From Fictibacillus nanhaiensis (GTDB lineage Bacteria > Bacillota > Bacilli > Bacillales > Fictibacillaceae): DNA of 64,000 nucleotides. Made by a program: the position numbers and the translations under genes. Of this stretch, positions 27,701 to 35,662 are shown piece after piece (the first letter of the stretch is position 1; each line of letters begins with the position of its first letter). Below the pieces are notes generated by a model. The model had not been told where the DNA came from. It saw only the letters and a program-made list of their open reading frames with translations, and did not search any database. The stretch covers positions 225,996 through 289,995 of the forward strand of contig JAEACG010000005.1 in the NCBI GenBank assembly GCA_016401345.1, written 5' to 3'.

Positions 27701-27862
27701 TCCAGGATAAACGTCCATCACCATCAAGTAAGGAATCGAAACATCCGGAATCGTTTCCATATTCATACGTGTTCCTGAATAAATACCTGAGACTGTTATA
27801 ATAATGGTAAGCAGCCATACAGCTAATTTATTCATTAAGACAAAATTAACTAAACCTTTCAT
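24779..27862 (-). CDS. swrC: RND-family efflux transporter (SwrC/YerP-like)
   Basis: Proton-driven exporter, 1027 aa. It has AcrB-like topology: one N-terminal span, a large extracytoplasmic loop, six spans, a second loop and five spans. The membrane core has the paired aspartates in VAIGRVIDDSIVVVENIYRRL, and GEGGALMYLIFDPE in the second loop. In B. subtilis, SwrC exports surfactin and supports swarming. The position next to a TetR gene, between gatB and dgkB, matches that locus. It is a single-gene unit whose promoter is occupied by a TetR-type operator. Confidence 0.9.
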   Translation of the reverse strand: MKGLVNFVLMNKLAVWLLTIIITVSGIYSGTRMNMETIPDVSIPYLMVMDVYPGATPEKVMEDVSMPIEKAVEGLEDVKAVYSNSYSNMSNLQVEYEYGIDMDEAKRELQSALDAVELPETAEEPTVTAISMNMMPVAALSVSSTKEDIVELTSTVEEIILPKIEKIDGVASAKITGQHIEEVDLTYKKDKLKQYDLTEDKVKEMIQASNMAVSLGLYEFEKGEEAVAVDGKFMTSDELKNMMIPVTPSATNPTPFVKLSEIADIKTVGKVESVSRTNGDEAIAIQIVKEQQANTVDVVNGVKELIKEEKSKVDGLVIDVSLDQGKPIEDSVATMIEKALFGGLIAVLIILLFLRDFKSTIISIISIPVSIFMALLVLNWMDITLNIMTLGAITVAIGRVIDDSIVVVENIYRRLHLKEEKLNGRALIREATIEMFKPILSSTLVTVAVFAPLIFVGGMVGELFAPFALTMTFALGASLIVAITIVPALSHFLFKKKLYSEKTESSHKETGKLAKWYKGILNKSLNHKIITSILAVLLLAGSLALTPIIGFSFMGSEEDKVMYLTYTPKAGELKEETLKNVEALEEKMLKRDYIDIVQISVSDNADPMMAMAGGGEGGALMYLIFDPEMENFPEVRDEIEDYVADLGQSGEWKSQNFAASTGAENEVSYTFYSEDLNKLNKAVKMAEEAMNKNDQLEDVSSSAKDAFVEHTFNVDQNEILKYGLTTGQIVMMLNPMKADEVLTTIEKDGDTLDVIVQQEQTKQPKSVDDILARQVPTALGTTMPLSELVTVEKGTTLNTLARSKGEYYATVSGKAIGDDMSKATSEVQKDIDKLDMPKGVTVGVAGVQADMNETFTQLGAAMLAAIAIVYFILVVTFREGVAPFAILFSLPFAVIGSFVGLLIAGETISVSVMMGLLMLIGIVVTNAIVLVDRIIHMEREGMSMRDAILEAGATRLRPILMTAIATIGALIPLAVGSGGGGLISKGLGVTVIGGLASSTLLTLIIVPIVYEVLSKIFKKNRKEVEEN

Positions 27863-27880
27863 TCATCCACCAACCCCTAA

Positions 27881-27933
27881 TTGACTTATCCAACTCAATT
27901 ATTTATACTAATGACTGATTGGTCATTTGTCAA
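27881..27933. promoter_or_regulatory. Interlocked divergent promoters of the RND pump and TetR regulator
   Basis: Plus strand: TTGACT (27881-27886), 17 bp, TATACT (27904-27909). Minus strand: TTGACA (27928-27933), 17 bp, TAGTAT (27905-27910). The two -10 boxes occupy nearly the same bases on opposite strands, so the polymerases should exclude each other. Confidence 0.75.
27910..27927. promoter_or_regulatory. Probable TetR-family operator
   Basis: AATGAC-TGATTG-GTCATT, a perfect 6-bp inverted repeat with 6-bp spacer. It fills the spacer of the pump promoter and starts immediately after the -10 of the regulator promoter, so one dimer could repress both genes. Confidence 0.72.
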
Positions 27934-27955
27934 TGAATTACTTAGGAGCGATACA

Positions 27956-28789
27956 ATGAGTAAGAAACAACTAATTATGGAGAGTGCCCTCGAACTATTT
28001 GCACAGCAAGGGTTTGATGCCACATCAGTCCAACAAATTACTGAACACGCAGGCATCTCAAAGGGTGCATTTTATTTATCTTTTAAATCAAAAGACGAAC
28101 TGATCAACGGTCTGATCGACCACTTTATGCTGAGTCTGATCTCAGATATTGACCAAGTAGTCAAAAATCACGAGACGCATACTGAACTATTATACGAATT
28201 CTATCAAGCTGCGTTTCATACTTTTCAAAAGCATTCTGATTTTGCCAAAATTTTTATAAAAGAACAATCAAAAACACCGAATGAAGAGCTGATCTCAAAG
28301 ATTCATCACTATGATAAACTCATCGATAACATCATATTAGGCATGTTAGACCGCATTTATAGCGAAGAGAACTCACAGACGCGTTATGATTTGATCTATT
28401 GTGTAAAAGGCTTTATTCATACGTATTCACATTTAATTCTGTTCTTTAACGTTCCGCTGGATCTTCATACATTGAGTCGCTCACTTGCGGAAAAAACAGC
28501 ACTACTCGCCAAACATTCAGAAACGACGTTTATCACAGAAGAGCTTTACCACACGATTAATGAACCTTTTCATGTTCATGTAACAAAAGAACAGCTGCTA
28601 GAGATGATAGAGCAAAAGATAGAGGAAGTGGATGATTCAACGTTAAAAGAATCATTGAATCTCCTGAAAGAGCAGATGATTGAACCGAGTCTCAGTCCTG
28701 CAATCGTAAAAGGATTAATCTTAAACCTGAATAACCACCCAGCATGTAAGCAGATTGCTTATTTGATTCAGGATTGTTTGGAAGTATAG
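27956..28789 (+). CDS. TetR/AcrR family transcriptional regulator (YerO-like)
   Basis: 277 aa from the ATG at 27956, which follows AGGAG at seven bases; an upstream in-frame ATG at 27881 lies within the promoter and is rejected. The N-terminal HTH covers about residues 5-50: ALELFAQQGFDATSVQQITE followed by HAGISKGAFYLSFKSKDEL. The rest is a ligand-binding domain longer than average. It is divergent from the RND pump and shares its operator, so it most likely represses the pump and itself; B. subtilis YerO plays this role for SwrC. Confidence 0.88.
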   Translation: MSKKQLIMESALELFAQQGFDATSVQQITEHAGISKGAFYLSFKSKDELINGLIDHFMLSLISDIDQVVKNHETHTELLYEFYQAAFHTFQKHSDFAKIFIKEQSKTPNEELISKIHHYDKLIDNIILGMLDRIYSEENSQTRYDLIYCVKGFIHTYSHLILFFNVPLDLHTLSRSLAEKTALLAKHSETTFITEELYHTINEPFHVHVTKEQLLEMIEQKIEEVDDSTLKESLNLLKEQMIEPSLSPAIVKGLILNLNNHPACKQIAYLIQDCLEV

Positions 28790-28796
28790 AGAAAAC

Positions 28797-28945
28797 TTTT
28801 TGAAAGTGTTGATCTACGCTCCGGGACGCTCGCTTTCCTGGGGGTGTGCGGTGAGCCTCTTAGCGCTCTGCGCTTTTAAGAGTCTCACCTGTCCCACTGA
28901 TCCCCAAGGAGTCTCGCACCCTACGCTCCAATCAACTTGTCAAAG
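28797..28945. repeat. Dispersed palindromic repeat, copy 1
   Basis: About 150 bp with inverted ends (TTTTGAAAGTGTTGAT ... ATCAACTTGTCAAAG) and the shared blocks CTCGCTTTCC, GCGGTGAGCC, GTCTCACCTG and AGGAGTCTCGCACC in this order. It occupies most of the 28790-29100 gap. Three more copies are at 35416, 50241 and 58971, all in the same orientation. Confidence 0.85.
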
Positions 28946-29043
28946 AAGAAAATGATATACAGTAAATCAAAGTAGATTTGTTTTAGAACTGCACTGTAAT
29001 CCGATACACCCACAGTCTGAAGAACTCATTCCAAGAAACTATT

Positions 29044-29087
29044 AAAGGGTAAGGCAACCTCAATTTGACTAGGTCGCCTTACCCTTT
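29044..29087. terminator. Terminator downstream of gatB
   Basis: AAAGGGTAAGGC (29044-29055) pairs with GCCTTACCCTTT (29076-29087). Twelve-bp stem, fourteen bases after the gatB stop; the better T-run is on the plus strand, so it may work in both directions. Confidence 0.75.
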
Positions 29088-29100
29088 TTGAATACAAAAT

Positions 29101-30531
29101 CTATCTCTTTTTAAGTTCTTCCACAATCAGCTTGTTTACAAGTGGAGGGTTTGCTTTCCCTTTTGTTTCTTTCATCACTTGTCCAACAAGGAATCCGACT
29201 GCTTTTTCTTTTCCGTCTTTATAATCCGCAACAGATTGCTCGTTCGCATCAAGGATCTTCACAACGATTTCTCGGATCGCTCCTTCGTCTGAGATCTGCA
29301 CGAGACCTTTTTCTTTAACGATTTTCTCTGCGTCGCCACCGTTCTCAATCAACTCTTTGAAGACCGTCTTCGCGATCTTGTTAGAGATCGTTCCGTCTGC
29401 GATCAGCTTAATCATGCCAGCAAGACCTTCAGCAGTTAGAGCAGTCTGGTCTAACTCTTTATTTTCGTTGTTTAAGTAAGCACTCACTTCACCCATAATC
29501 CAGTTGGATGCTTGCTTCGCATCTGCACCAGCTGTGATTGTCGCTTCAAAGAAATCAGCCATCTCTTTTGTCATCGTTAATACTTTTGCATCATATTCAG
29601 GTAATCCGAAGTCACCGACATAACGCTTTTGACGAGCATCCGGAAGTTCTGGAATGTCCGCTTTCACACGATCCATCCATTCTTCATCGATAAAAATGGA
29701 TACAAGATCAGGCTCTGGGAAATAACGATAGTCGTCAGATCCTTCTTTTACACGCATGAGGATTGTCGTTTTCGTCGCTTCGTCATAGCGACGAGTCTCT
29801 TGAAGAATCTCTCCTCCAGCTGAAACCACTTCACGCTGACGCTTCTCTTCATGCTCTAATCCTTTTTGTACGAAAGCAAACGAGTTTAAGTTTTTAAGCT
29901 CTGCCTTTGTTCCGAACTTCTCTTGCCCAACCGGACGAATTGAGATGTTCGCGTCACAGCGCAACGAACCTTCTTCCATCTTACAGTCAGAAACACCTGT
30001 GTATTGAATGATCGCTTTAAGCTTTTCTAAATATGCGTAAGCTTCTTCAGGCGTACGAATATCTGGCTCAGAGACGATCTCTACAAGCGGCGTTCCTTGA
30101 CGGTTTAAATCGACAAGTGATCCGTCTGCTGTATGAGTCAACTTACCTGCATCCTCTTCCATATGGATACGCGTAATACCGATTTTCTTTTTCTTTCCGC
30201 CAACTTCGATCTCAATCCAGCCGTGTTCACCGATCGGCTTATCAAACTGTGACACTTGATAAGCTTTCGGATTGTCTGGATAAAAGTAGTTTTTGCGGTC
30301 AAATTTTGTTTCTTTATTGATTTCACAGTTAAGAGCAAGTGCGGCACGCATTGAAAAATCTACAGCTTGCTGGTTCACAACAGGCAACACGCCAGGATGC
30401 CCTAAGCAGATCGGACATACATTCGTGTTCGGCGGTGCACCAAAGTTTGTAGAACAGCCGCAGAAAATCTTAGTGTTTGTTTTTAATTCAACGTGTACTT
30501 CTAATCCAATTATCGTTTCAAATTCGCTCAT
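29101..30531 (-). CDS. gatB: Aspartyl/glutamyl-tRNA amidotransferase subunit B
   Basis: tRNA-binding and kinase subunit of GatCAB, which converts Glu-tRNA(Gln) (and Asp-tRNA(Asn)) to the amide form. Signature start [24 protein letters not shown], then [15 protein letters not shown] with the zinc-site cysteines, [17 protein letters not shown], and the C-terminal YqeY-like tail domain ending [14 protein letters not shown]. 476 aa, normal. ATG at 30531 is preceded by GGGGGTG; the outer GTG start would lie in that site. Last of gatC-gatA-gatB. Confidence 0.97.
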   Translation of the reverse strand: MSEFETIIGLEVHVELKTNTKIFCGCSTNFGAPPNTNVCPICLGHPGVLPVVNQQAVDFSMRAALALNCEINKETKFDRKNYFYPDNPKAYQVSQFDKPIGEHGWIEIEVGGKKKKIGITRIHMEEDAGKLTHTADGSLVDLNRQGTPLVEIVSEPDIRTPEEAYAYLEKLKAIIQYTGVSDCKMEEGSLRCDANISIRPVGQEKFGTKAELKNLNSFAFVQKGLEHEEKRQREVVSAGGEILQETRRYDEATKTTILMRVKEGSDDYRYFPEPDLVSIFIDEEWMDRVKADIPELPDARQKRYVGDFGLPEYDAKVLTMTKEMADFFEATITAGADAKQASNWIMGEVSAYLNNENKELDQTALTAEGLAGMIKLIADGTISNKIAKTVFKELIENGGDAEKIVKEKGLVQISDEGAIREIVVKILDANEQSVADYKDGKEKAVGFLVGQVMKETKGKANPPLVNKLIVEELKKR

Positions 30532-30543
30532 TTTCTGCACCCC

Positions 30544-32001
30544 CTACAGCTTCGGCTTTTCTGTGTGATGATCTGTTGCTTGTTCAAACGCATGTGCTAC
30601 GCGGTAAATCGTGCTCTCGTCAAAATGCTTACCGATGATCTGAAGTCCGATCGGCAGTCCATCTGAGAATCCACAAGGTACAGAGATCGCAGGCACACCA
30701 GCTAAGTTAACCGGAATCGTTAGAATATCGTTCATGTACATCGTTAACGGATCTTTCGTCATCGATCCACATTTAAACGATGCAGATGGCGTTGTTGGTC
30801 CGATGATCACATCGTATTTTTCAAAAATGTTCGTAAAGTCTTCTTTTATCAGCGTACGAACTTTTTGTGCTTTTTTATAATAAGCATCGTAGTACCCAGA
30901 GCTTAACGCGAACGTTCCAAGCATGATGCGGCGTTTTACTTCCTCACCAAAGCCTTCGCTTCTAGATTGCTTGTACATCTCGATCAAGTTCTCGCTGTTA
31001 TCTGAACGCAGTCCGTAACGAACGCCATCAAAGCGTGAAAGGTTAGCAGAAGCTTCAGATGATGACAGCAAGTAGTACGTTGCAAGTGCATAACGAGAAT
31101 GCGGCAGAGATACTTCTTCCCATGTCGCTCCAAGTCCTTCAAGTATTCTTAGAGCTTCCATCACGCGCTCTTTTACGCCAGGCTCTACACCTTCACCTAA
31201 GTATTCTTTTGGAACCGCAATCTTCAATCCTTTTACATCACCTGTAAAAGAAGCCAGGTAATCTGGGATATCCACTTTTGCAGAAGTTGAATCCATCGGG
31301 TCGTTCCCTGCAATGGCTTGCAGCAAGTATGCATTGTCTTCGACGTTACGCGTTACAGGACCAATTTGATCCAGTGAAGACGCAAACGCGACTAAGCCGT
31401 AACGAGATACGAGTCCGTAAGTTGGCTTCAATCCAACAACACCACAGAAAGCAGCAGGCTGACGTATCGAGCCACCTGTATCAGAGCCTAGTGAGAAAAG
31501 AACTTCTCCCGCTGATACGGATGCTGCAGACGCGCCGGATGAACCTCCTGGTACACAAGAAAGATCCCACGGGTTGTGAGTTGGGTGGAATCCGGAGTTC
31601 TCGTTTGATGACCCCATCGCAAATTCATCCATGTTCAATTTTCCGATCGTGATCGTGTCCGCTTGATTCAAGCGTTCCACAACGGTTGCATCATAGATCG
31701 GTTCAAAGTTCTCTAAAATGCGAGACGCACATGTTGTACGAATCCCTTTTGTTACGATGTTATCTTTGATTCCGATCGGCATACCAAAGAGCAGTCCTCT
31801 GTCAGCACCGGAAACGAGCTTTTCATCTAATTGTTTAGCCTTAATGCGGCTGTATTCTTCATTTAGTGTTAAAAACGCCTTTACTTTACCATCTACTTGA
31901 TGAATGCGGTCAAACGTCGCATCCACAATGTCAGTTACACTCAATTCTTTTGTATGTAATAACTGATGAAGTTCTGAGATCTTTTTATCTAAAATCGACA
32001 T
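30544..32001 (-). CDS. gatA: Aspartyl/glutamyl-tRNA amidotransferase subunit A
   Basis: Glutaminase/amidase subunit of GatCAB, amidase signature family, 485 aa. The Ser-cisSer-Lys triad is visible: Lys in [13 protein letters not shown] (near 79), and the serines in [36 protein letters not shown]. Gene end and gatB start are 12 bp apart, so the genes are co-transcribed. It supplies ammonia from glutamine through the GatB tunnel. Confidence 0.97.
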   Translation of the reverse strand: MSILDKKISELHQLLHTKELSVTDIVDATFDRIHQVDGKVKAFLTLNEEYSRIKAKQLDEKLVSGADRGLLFGMPIGIKDNIVTKGIRTTCASRILENFEPIYDATVVERLNQADTITIGKLNMDEFAMGSSNENSGFHPTHNPWDLSCVPGGSSGASAASVSAGEVLFSLGSDTGGSIRQPAAFCGVVGLKPTYGLVSRYGLVAFASSLDQIGPVTRNVEDNAYLLQAIAGNDPMDSTSAKVDIPDYLASFTGDVKGLKIAVPKEYLGEGVEPGVKERVMEALRILEGLGATWEEVSLPHSRYALATYYLLSSSEASANLSRFDGVRYGLRSDNSENLIEMYKQSRSEGFGEEVKRRIMLGTFALSSGYYDAYYKKAQKVRTLIKEDFTNIFEKYDVIIGPTTPSASFKCGSMTKDPLTMYMNDILTIPVNLAGVPAISVPCGFSDGLPIGLQIIGKHFDESTIYRVAHAFEQATDHHTEKPKL

Positions 32002-32016
32002 ACGTGGTCTTTCCTC

Positions 32017-32307
32017 CTACTCCAAAATGTTCGGAACTTTAAACTGGCCATCTCTTTCTGAAGGCGCATTTTTCATCGCCTCATCCACTGAAACAGAATT
32101 TCTCACTTCGTCTTTGCGAAGGATATTCTTCAGCTCCAGAACGTGTGTAGTCGGCTCCACGTTATCTGTATCGAGTTCGTTCAGTTCTTCAGCAAACCCG
32201 ATGATCTTATCCAATTGTTCAGTCAGCAATTCGGCTTCTTCCTCCGTAACCGCTAACCTGGCTAAATGCGCCACGTGCTTCACTTGATCTTTCGAAATTC
32301 GAGACAA
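32017..32307 (-). CDS. gatC: Aspartyl/glutamyl-tRNA amidotransferase subunit C
   Basis: Small subunit that stabilises GatA, 96 aa. It matches the family: [51 protein letters not shown], and a C-terminal FKVPNILE. The start is TTG at 32307: GGAGGTGG is five bases upstream, and the alternative TTG at 32322 overlaps that site. It is first in gatC-gatA-gatB. Confidence 0.95.
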   Translation of the reverse strand: MSRISKDQVKHVAHLARLAVTEEEAELLTEQLDKIIGFAEELNELDTDNVEPTTHVLELKNILRKDEVRNSVSVDEAMKNAPSERDGQFKVPNILE

Positions 32308-32476
32308 GCTCGCCACCTCCAAGACTTTCTATACGAAAAGTATTATTCTGATGATAACAAAAAGCTTGCTGTATAAGCAACTTGAGGACGGAACATTCAC
32401 GAAATTGAGTTATTTTTGTGGGATTTGTGTCCGGGATTGCACTTTTTTACGGTACGTGTTTTTATTTTTATTACGC

Positions 32477-32606
32477 GTTCACCGGTGAATAGGCTGTTTT
32501 CACCTGATAGTGTTGAGTTACCACCTGAAAAAGTGCTGTGAGCACCATCCTGACGCGTGTAACCACCTGAGGATTGCACCGCTTCCACTTGAAGGCATCA
32601 CTTTCG
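32477..32606. repeat. Tandem array A, 21-bp units with CACCTGA core
   Basis: The core CACC(T/G)GA begins at 32480, 32501, 32522, 32543, 32564 and 32586, with steps of 21, 21, 21, 21 and 22 bp. The remaining 13-14 bases of each unit vary. It lies in the 32308-32681 gap between gatC and the YciI-like gene, which otherwise holds only a terminator. Confidence 0.8.
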
Positions 32607-32630
32607 CCACACAAATAGCTCTCAACATAG

Positions 32631-32660
32631 AAAAAAGAATCTACTTTTTCGTAGATTCTT
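32631..32660 (-). terminator. Rho-independent terminator of the YciI-like gene
   Basis: AAGAATCTAC (32635-32644) pairs with GTAGATTCTT (32651-32660); six T follow on the minus strand. Confidence 0.85.
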
Positions 32661-32681
32661 CCGTTATTGATACTAAATGCT

Positions 32682-32936
32682 TTAGATTCCCCACTCATGA
32701 AGCTCTAAACGGCGTACTCCTTCTTTTACGTAAGGATCTTCTTCCGCTAATTGTTTCGCCTCGTCTAATGACTCAGCTTTATAAACGACCATACCGCCTG
32801 CTCCGTCTAAGAATGGTCCTTTTAGATGAACTTTATCTTGTGCAACAAGCTCTGCTAGGTAGTCGAGGTGAGCCTGACGGAACTCTTGATTGAGCTCTGG
32901 TTTTTCCATATGTAAAATTGCTGCAAAATATGCCAT
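32682..32936 (-). CDS. YciI family protein
   Basis: 84-aa dimeric ferredoxin-like protein of the YCII family. Strand and helix pattern MAYFAAILHMEKPELNQEFR followed by QAHLDYLAELVAQDKVHLKG, then GPFLDGAGGMVVY and a C-terminal DPYVKEGVRRLELHEW. The conserved His and Asp of the family pocket are present (H in QAHLDYL, D in EEDPYV). GGAGGTAA lies before this ATG, so longer in-frame starts are rejected. Biochemical role unknown. Confidence 0.85.
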   Translation of the reverse strand: MAYFAAILHMEKPELNQEFRQAHLDYLAELVAQDKVHLKGPFLDGAGGMVVYKAESLDEAKQLAEEDPYVKEGVRRLELHEWGI

Positions 32937-32997
32937 GTGTGTTACCTCCCTCATCATTACTCTCATCTTACTATAGTCAGCTCTCAGCATAAAAGAA

Positions 32998-33028
32998 AAA
33001 ACATCCGGTCAATAAAACCAGATGTTTT
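32998..33028 (-). terminator. Terminator of the DUF3905 gene, overlapping its stop
   Basis: AAAACATC-C-GGT pairs with ACC-A-GATGTTTT, with a five- to six-T run on the minus strand. The stem begins within the stop codon. Confidence 0.75.
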
Positions 33029-33371
33029 AATCTTTACCGTAGCTCGAGTCTTTCGTTGGATGGCGAAGCATGCCTTCTTTCGGTGGTGCTTTCTTTTCGA
33101 TCAGATCGCGGTTCATGTTCGTGTTCCAGCCGATATCATTCGTCGGATGCACCCATTCATCCCCTGCCATTACTTCTGGATCTGTGTCTGTACTCCAGTT
33201 GTTCAATGGCGAATTCTCTGAATCGTAAAGGCTATCTCCGATTACCACACCATGCTCGTTTACAAACGGCGCTTGCATCTTCATACCTGTACCTTTAAAA
33301 TCAGGCGAACTGATTTGATGAGGCAACGTTTCATCCAAATCGACTTTCTTTTGTTCTTTATCTTTTGACAT
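33027..33371 (-). CDS. DUF3905 family protein
   Basis: Soluble, polar 114-aa protein with the sequence PHQISSPDFKGTGMKMQAPF, GVVIGDSLYDSENSPLNNWS and EVMAGDEWVHPTNDIGW, the recognisable core of a Bacillus family of unknown function (DUF3905). No membrane segment or signal. ATG at 33371 has AGGTG five bases upstream; the outer start lacks a site. Members are found in spore formers, but a sporulation role is not shown here. Confidence 0.78.
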   Translation of the reverse strand: MSKDKEQKKVDLDETLPHQISSPDFKGTGMKMQAPFVNEHGVVIGDSLYDSENSPLNNWSTDTDPEVMAGDEWVHPTNDIGWNTNMNRDLIEKKAPPKEGMLRHPTKDSSYGKD

Positions 33372-33456
33372 CTTCACACCTGCTTTCATATCGGTATACG
33401 ATTAACTTCTCCTGAAGCGAGGTGTACAATCCATTTTTTTGTTTGCAGATGGTGTG

Positions 33457-33550
33457 AAGACTTATAAATTTTTTTGAGGACTTATAAAAAAATTTGAAGA
33501 CTTATAAAATTTTTTCAAGACTTATAAATTTTGTTGAAGACTTACAAATG
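33457..33550. repeat. Tandem array B, exact 20-bp units with CTTATAAA core
   Basis: CTTATAAA (last copy CTTACAAA) starts at 33461, 33481, 33501, 33521 and 33541, an exact 20-bp step. The inter-core bases are A- or T-tracts plus GAAGA. It lies between the pruA terminator and the DUF3905 gene. Confidence 0.85.
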
Positions 33551-33562
33551 AAAAATCCCCAC

Positions 33563-33592
33563 AAAAAAAACCCTTTCTCAGGCGAGAAAGGG
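33563..33592 (-). terminator. Rho-independent terminator of pruA
   Basis: CCCTTTCTC (33571-33579) pairs with GAGAAAGGG (33584-33592); an eight-T run follows on the minus strand. Confidence 0.9.
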
Positions 33593-33606
33593 CTCAATTT
33601 CAAAGA

Positions 33607-35154
33607 TTAAAGTGTTTCTGAAGTTGTTTTAGCTTGCATGTGAAGTGTTAGGTAGTCTGGGCCACCCGCTTTTGAGTCAGTACCAGACATGTTGAATCCA
33701 CCAAATGGCTGATATCCAACGATTGCACCTGTACATCCACGGTTGATGTAGAAGTTACCTACGTGGAACTCTTCACGTGCGCGCTCGATGTGCTCACGGT
33801 TGTTAGAAAGAAGCGCACCTGTTAGACCGTACTCAGTGTTGTTTGCGATTTCCATCATGTGATCGAAGTCACGCGCTTTACATACCGCTACAACTGGTCC
33901 GAAGATCTCTTCTTGCATCAGACGAGCTTTTTCATCTACATCAGCAAAGATTGTAGGCTGGATGAAGTAACCTTTAGAGTCGTCGCCTTCTCCACCAGTC
34001 ATCAGACGGCCTTCTTCTTTTCCGATTTCAATGTACTTCATGATCTTGTTGAAAGAAGCTTGGTCGATTACCGGCCCCATGTAAGTGCCAACTTCTTCAG
34101 GGCTACCCATCGTTAATGTTTTAGTAAGCGCTACAGCTTTTTCTAAAACTTCGTCGTAAACGTCCTGGTGGATAACGGCACGAGATCCAGCAGAACATTT
34201 TTGTCCAGAGAATCCGAACGCAGAGTACACAATTGAGCTTGCTGCTAATTCAAGATCAGCATCACGGTCAACAACAACTGTGTCTTTTCCGCCCATTTCA
34301 GCGATTACACGCTTCAACCAGATTTGGCCAGGGTGTACTTTTGCTGCGCGCTCATAGATACGGCAACCTACTTCACGAGAACCTGTGAATGATACGAAGC
34401 GAGTTTTCGGGTGGTCTACTAAGTAGTCACCGATCTCTGCACCGCTACCTGGAACGAAGTTAAGTACGCCTGCAGGAAGTCCTGCTTCTTCCATCACTTG
34501 TACGAACATTGCTGCGATAACTGGCGTTGAGTTCGCTGGCTTCAACAATACTGTGTTACCTGTAACGAACGCCGCTGCTGCAGTACCTGCCATGATCGCA
34601 AACGGGAAGTTGAATGGAGAGATAACGATACCTACTCCAAGTGGAATATAGCTAAATTTATTAATTTCGCCGTCACGGCTTACAACTGGTTGTCCAGCTT
34701 TAAGCTTGATCGCTTGGCGTGTATAGTATTCTAAAAAGTCGATCGCTTCAGCTGTATCAGCGTCAGCTTCTTTCCATGGCTTACCTGCTTCTTTTGTAAG
34801 CATAGCGGAGAATTCATATTTACGGCGGCGGATGATCGCTGCTGCACGGAACAAAATGTTCGCGCGGTGTTCAGGATCCCACTTTTTCCAAGATTCGAAA
34901 GCTGTTAATGCAGCTTGCATCGCTTGCTCAGCATGATCTTGAGTCGCTTTGGAAACAGATCCAATCACTTCTTCTTTGTTAGCTGGATTTATAGAAACAA
35001 TCTTTTCGTCTGTCGTGATCTTTTCACTGCCGATAACAAGCGGAAACTCTGTACCAAGCTTTGAGTTAATTACTTTTAACCCTGCTTCGTAAGCTTCCTT
35101 GTTTGCAGGAACTGAAAAATCCATAAATGGTTCATGACGGTATTCACGTGTCAT
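33607..35154 (-). CDS. pruA: L-glutamate gamma-semialdehyde (1-pyrroline-5-carboxylate) dehydrogenase
   Basis: NAD-dependent oxidation of glutamate semialdehyde to glutamate in proline and arginine catabolism (RocA/PutC type), 515 aa. The N-terminus [20 protein letters not shown] is typical of RocA. NAD-site [16 protein letters not shown], catalytic Glu in [15 protein letters not shown] and nucleophile Cys in [14 protein letters not shown] are all present. AGGAGGGG precedes the ATG. It stands alone with its own terminator; no proline dehydrogenase lies next to it. In B. subtilis this locus position holds other genes, so it is an insertion relative to that order. Confidence 0.93.
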   Translation of the reverse strand: MTREYRHEPFMDFSVPANKEAYEAGLKVINSKLGTEFPLVIGSEKITTDEKIVSINPANKEEVIGSVSKATQDHAEQAMQAALTAFESWKKWDPEHRANILFRAAAIIRRRKYEFSAMLTKEAGKPWKEADADTAEAIDFLEYYTRQAIKLKAGQPVVSRDGEINKFSYIPLGVGIVISPFNFPFAIMAGTAAAAFVTGNTVLLKPANSTPVIAAMFVQVMEEAGLPAGVLNFVPGSGAEIGDYLVDHPKTRFVSFTGSREVGCRIYERAAKVHPGQIWLKRVIAEMGGKDTVVVDRDADLELAASSIVYSAFGFSGQKCSAGSRAVIHQDVYDEVLEKAVALTKTLTMGSPEEVGTYMGPVIDQASFNKIMKYIEIGKEEGRLMTGGEGDDSKGYFIQPTIFADVDEKARLMQEEIFGPVVAVCKARDFDHMMEIANNTEYGLTGALLSNNREHIERAREEFHVGNFYINRGCTGAIVGYQPFGGFNMSGTDSKAGGPDYLTLHMQAKTTSETL

Positions 35155-35415
35155 AATAAATTCCCCTCCTATTAAAGCGTTTTCATTATTCGGTTTCCCA
35201 CGTTCATTCTACATGAACATAGCGGTTTGTTCAAACAAACTGATAATAGTCAGAATTCTTTATTTTCAAGGGATAAGCCCGCTTTGTGCATCTTTTTTCT
35301 TTATGGTGAATGATTAATAAGGTTTTGTATGAGTTTATGTGATTTTCGTAGGAGATGGGCGAATAATTATGAATTCTATGTTCTTCTTGAAGTATATTTT
35401 TCCATATAACAAAGA

Positions 35416-35569
35416 AGCTTTTGGAAGTGGTTGATTTCCGCTCCAGGTTGCTCGCTTTCCGGGGGGCGTGCGGTGAACCACCCTACCGCTTTGCGTTGGC
35501 GGGGTCTCACCTGTCCCGCTGATCCCCCAGGAGTCTCGCACCTTGCGCTCCTATCAACTTGTCATTGAA
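35416..35569. repeat. Dispersed palindromic repeat, copy 2
   Basis: Same element as at 28797, with the blocks CTCGCTTTCC, GCGGTGAACC, GTCTCACCTG and AGGAGTCTCGCACC and closing ATCAACTTGTCATT. It lies in the 35155-35662 gap; the remainder (35155-35415) is AT-rich upstream sequence of pruA without a visible gene. Confidence 0.85.
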
Positions 35570-35620
35570 GTTTTAAAAACCTTCAAAAGCTAAAGTTATT
35601 AATACAACGAAACAAAATAC

Positions 35621-35653
35621 AAAGGCCCACTAACCATAACGGTAGTGGGCTTT
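35621..35653 (-). terminator. Rho-independent terminator of the camS-ligA-pcrA-pcrB unit
   Basis: GCCCACTA (35625-35632) pairs with TAGTGGGC (35643-35650), flanked by AAA/TTT; ten bases after the camS stop. Confidence 0.8.
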
Positions 35654-35662
35654 CAAACATCT

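Noticed and set aside
27881..27955. Upstream ATG of the TetR gene (25 extra codons)
   Set aside because: The extension lies inside the promoter and operator; AGGAG stands before the ATG at 27956.
32477..32606. CRISPR array
   Set aside because: Units are 21 bp with a core of about 7-8 bp; CRISPR repeats are longer (over 20 bp) and conserved, and no cas gene is near. The same applies to the other three arrays.
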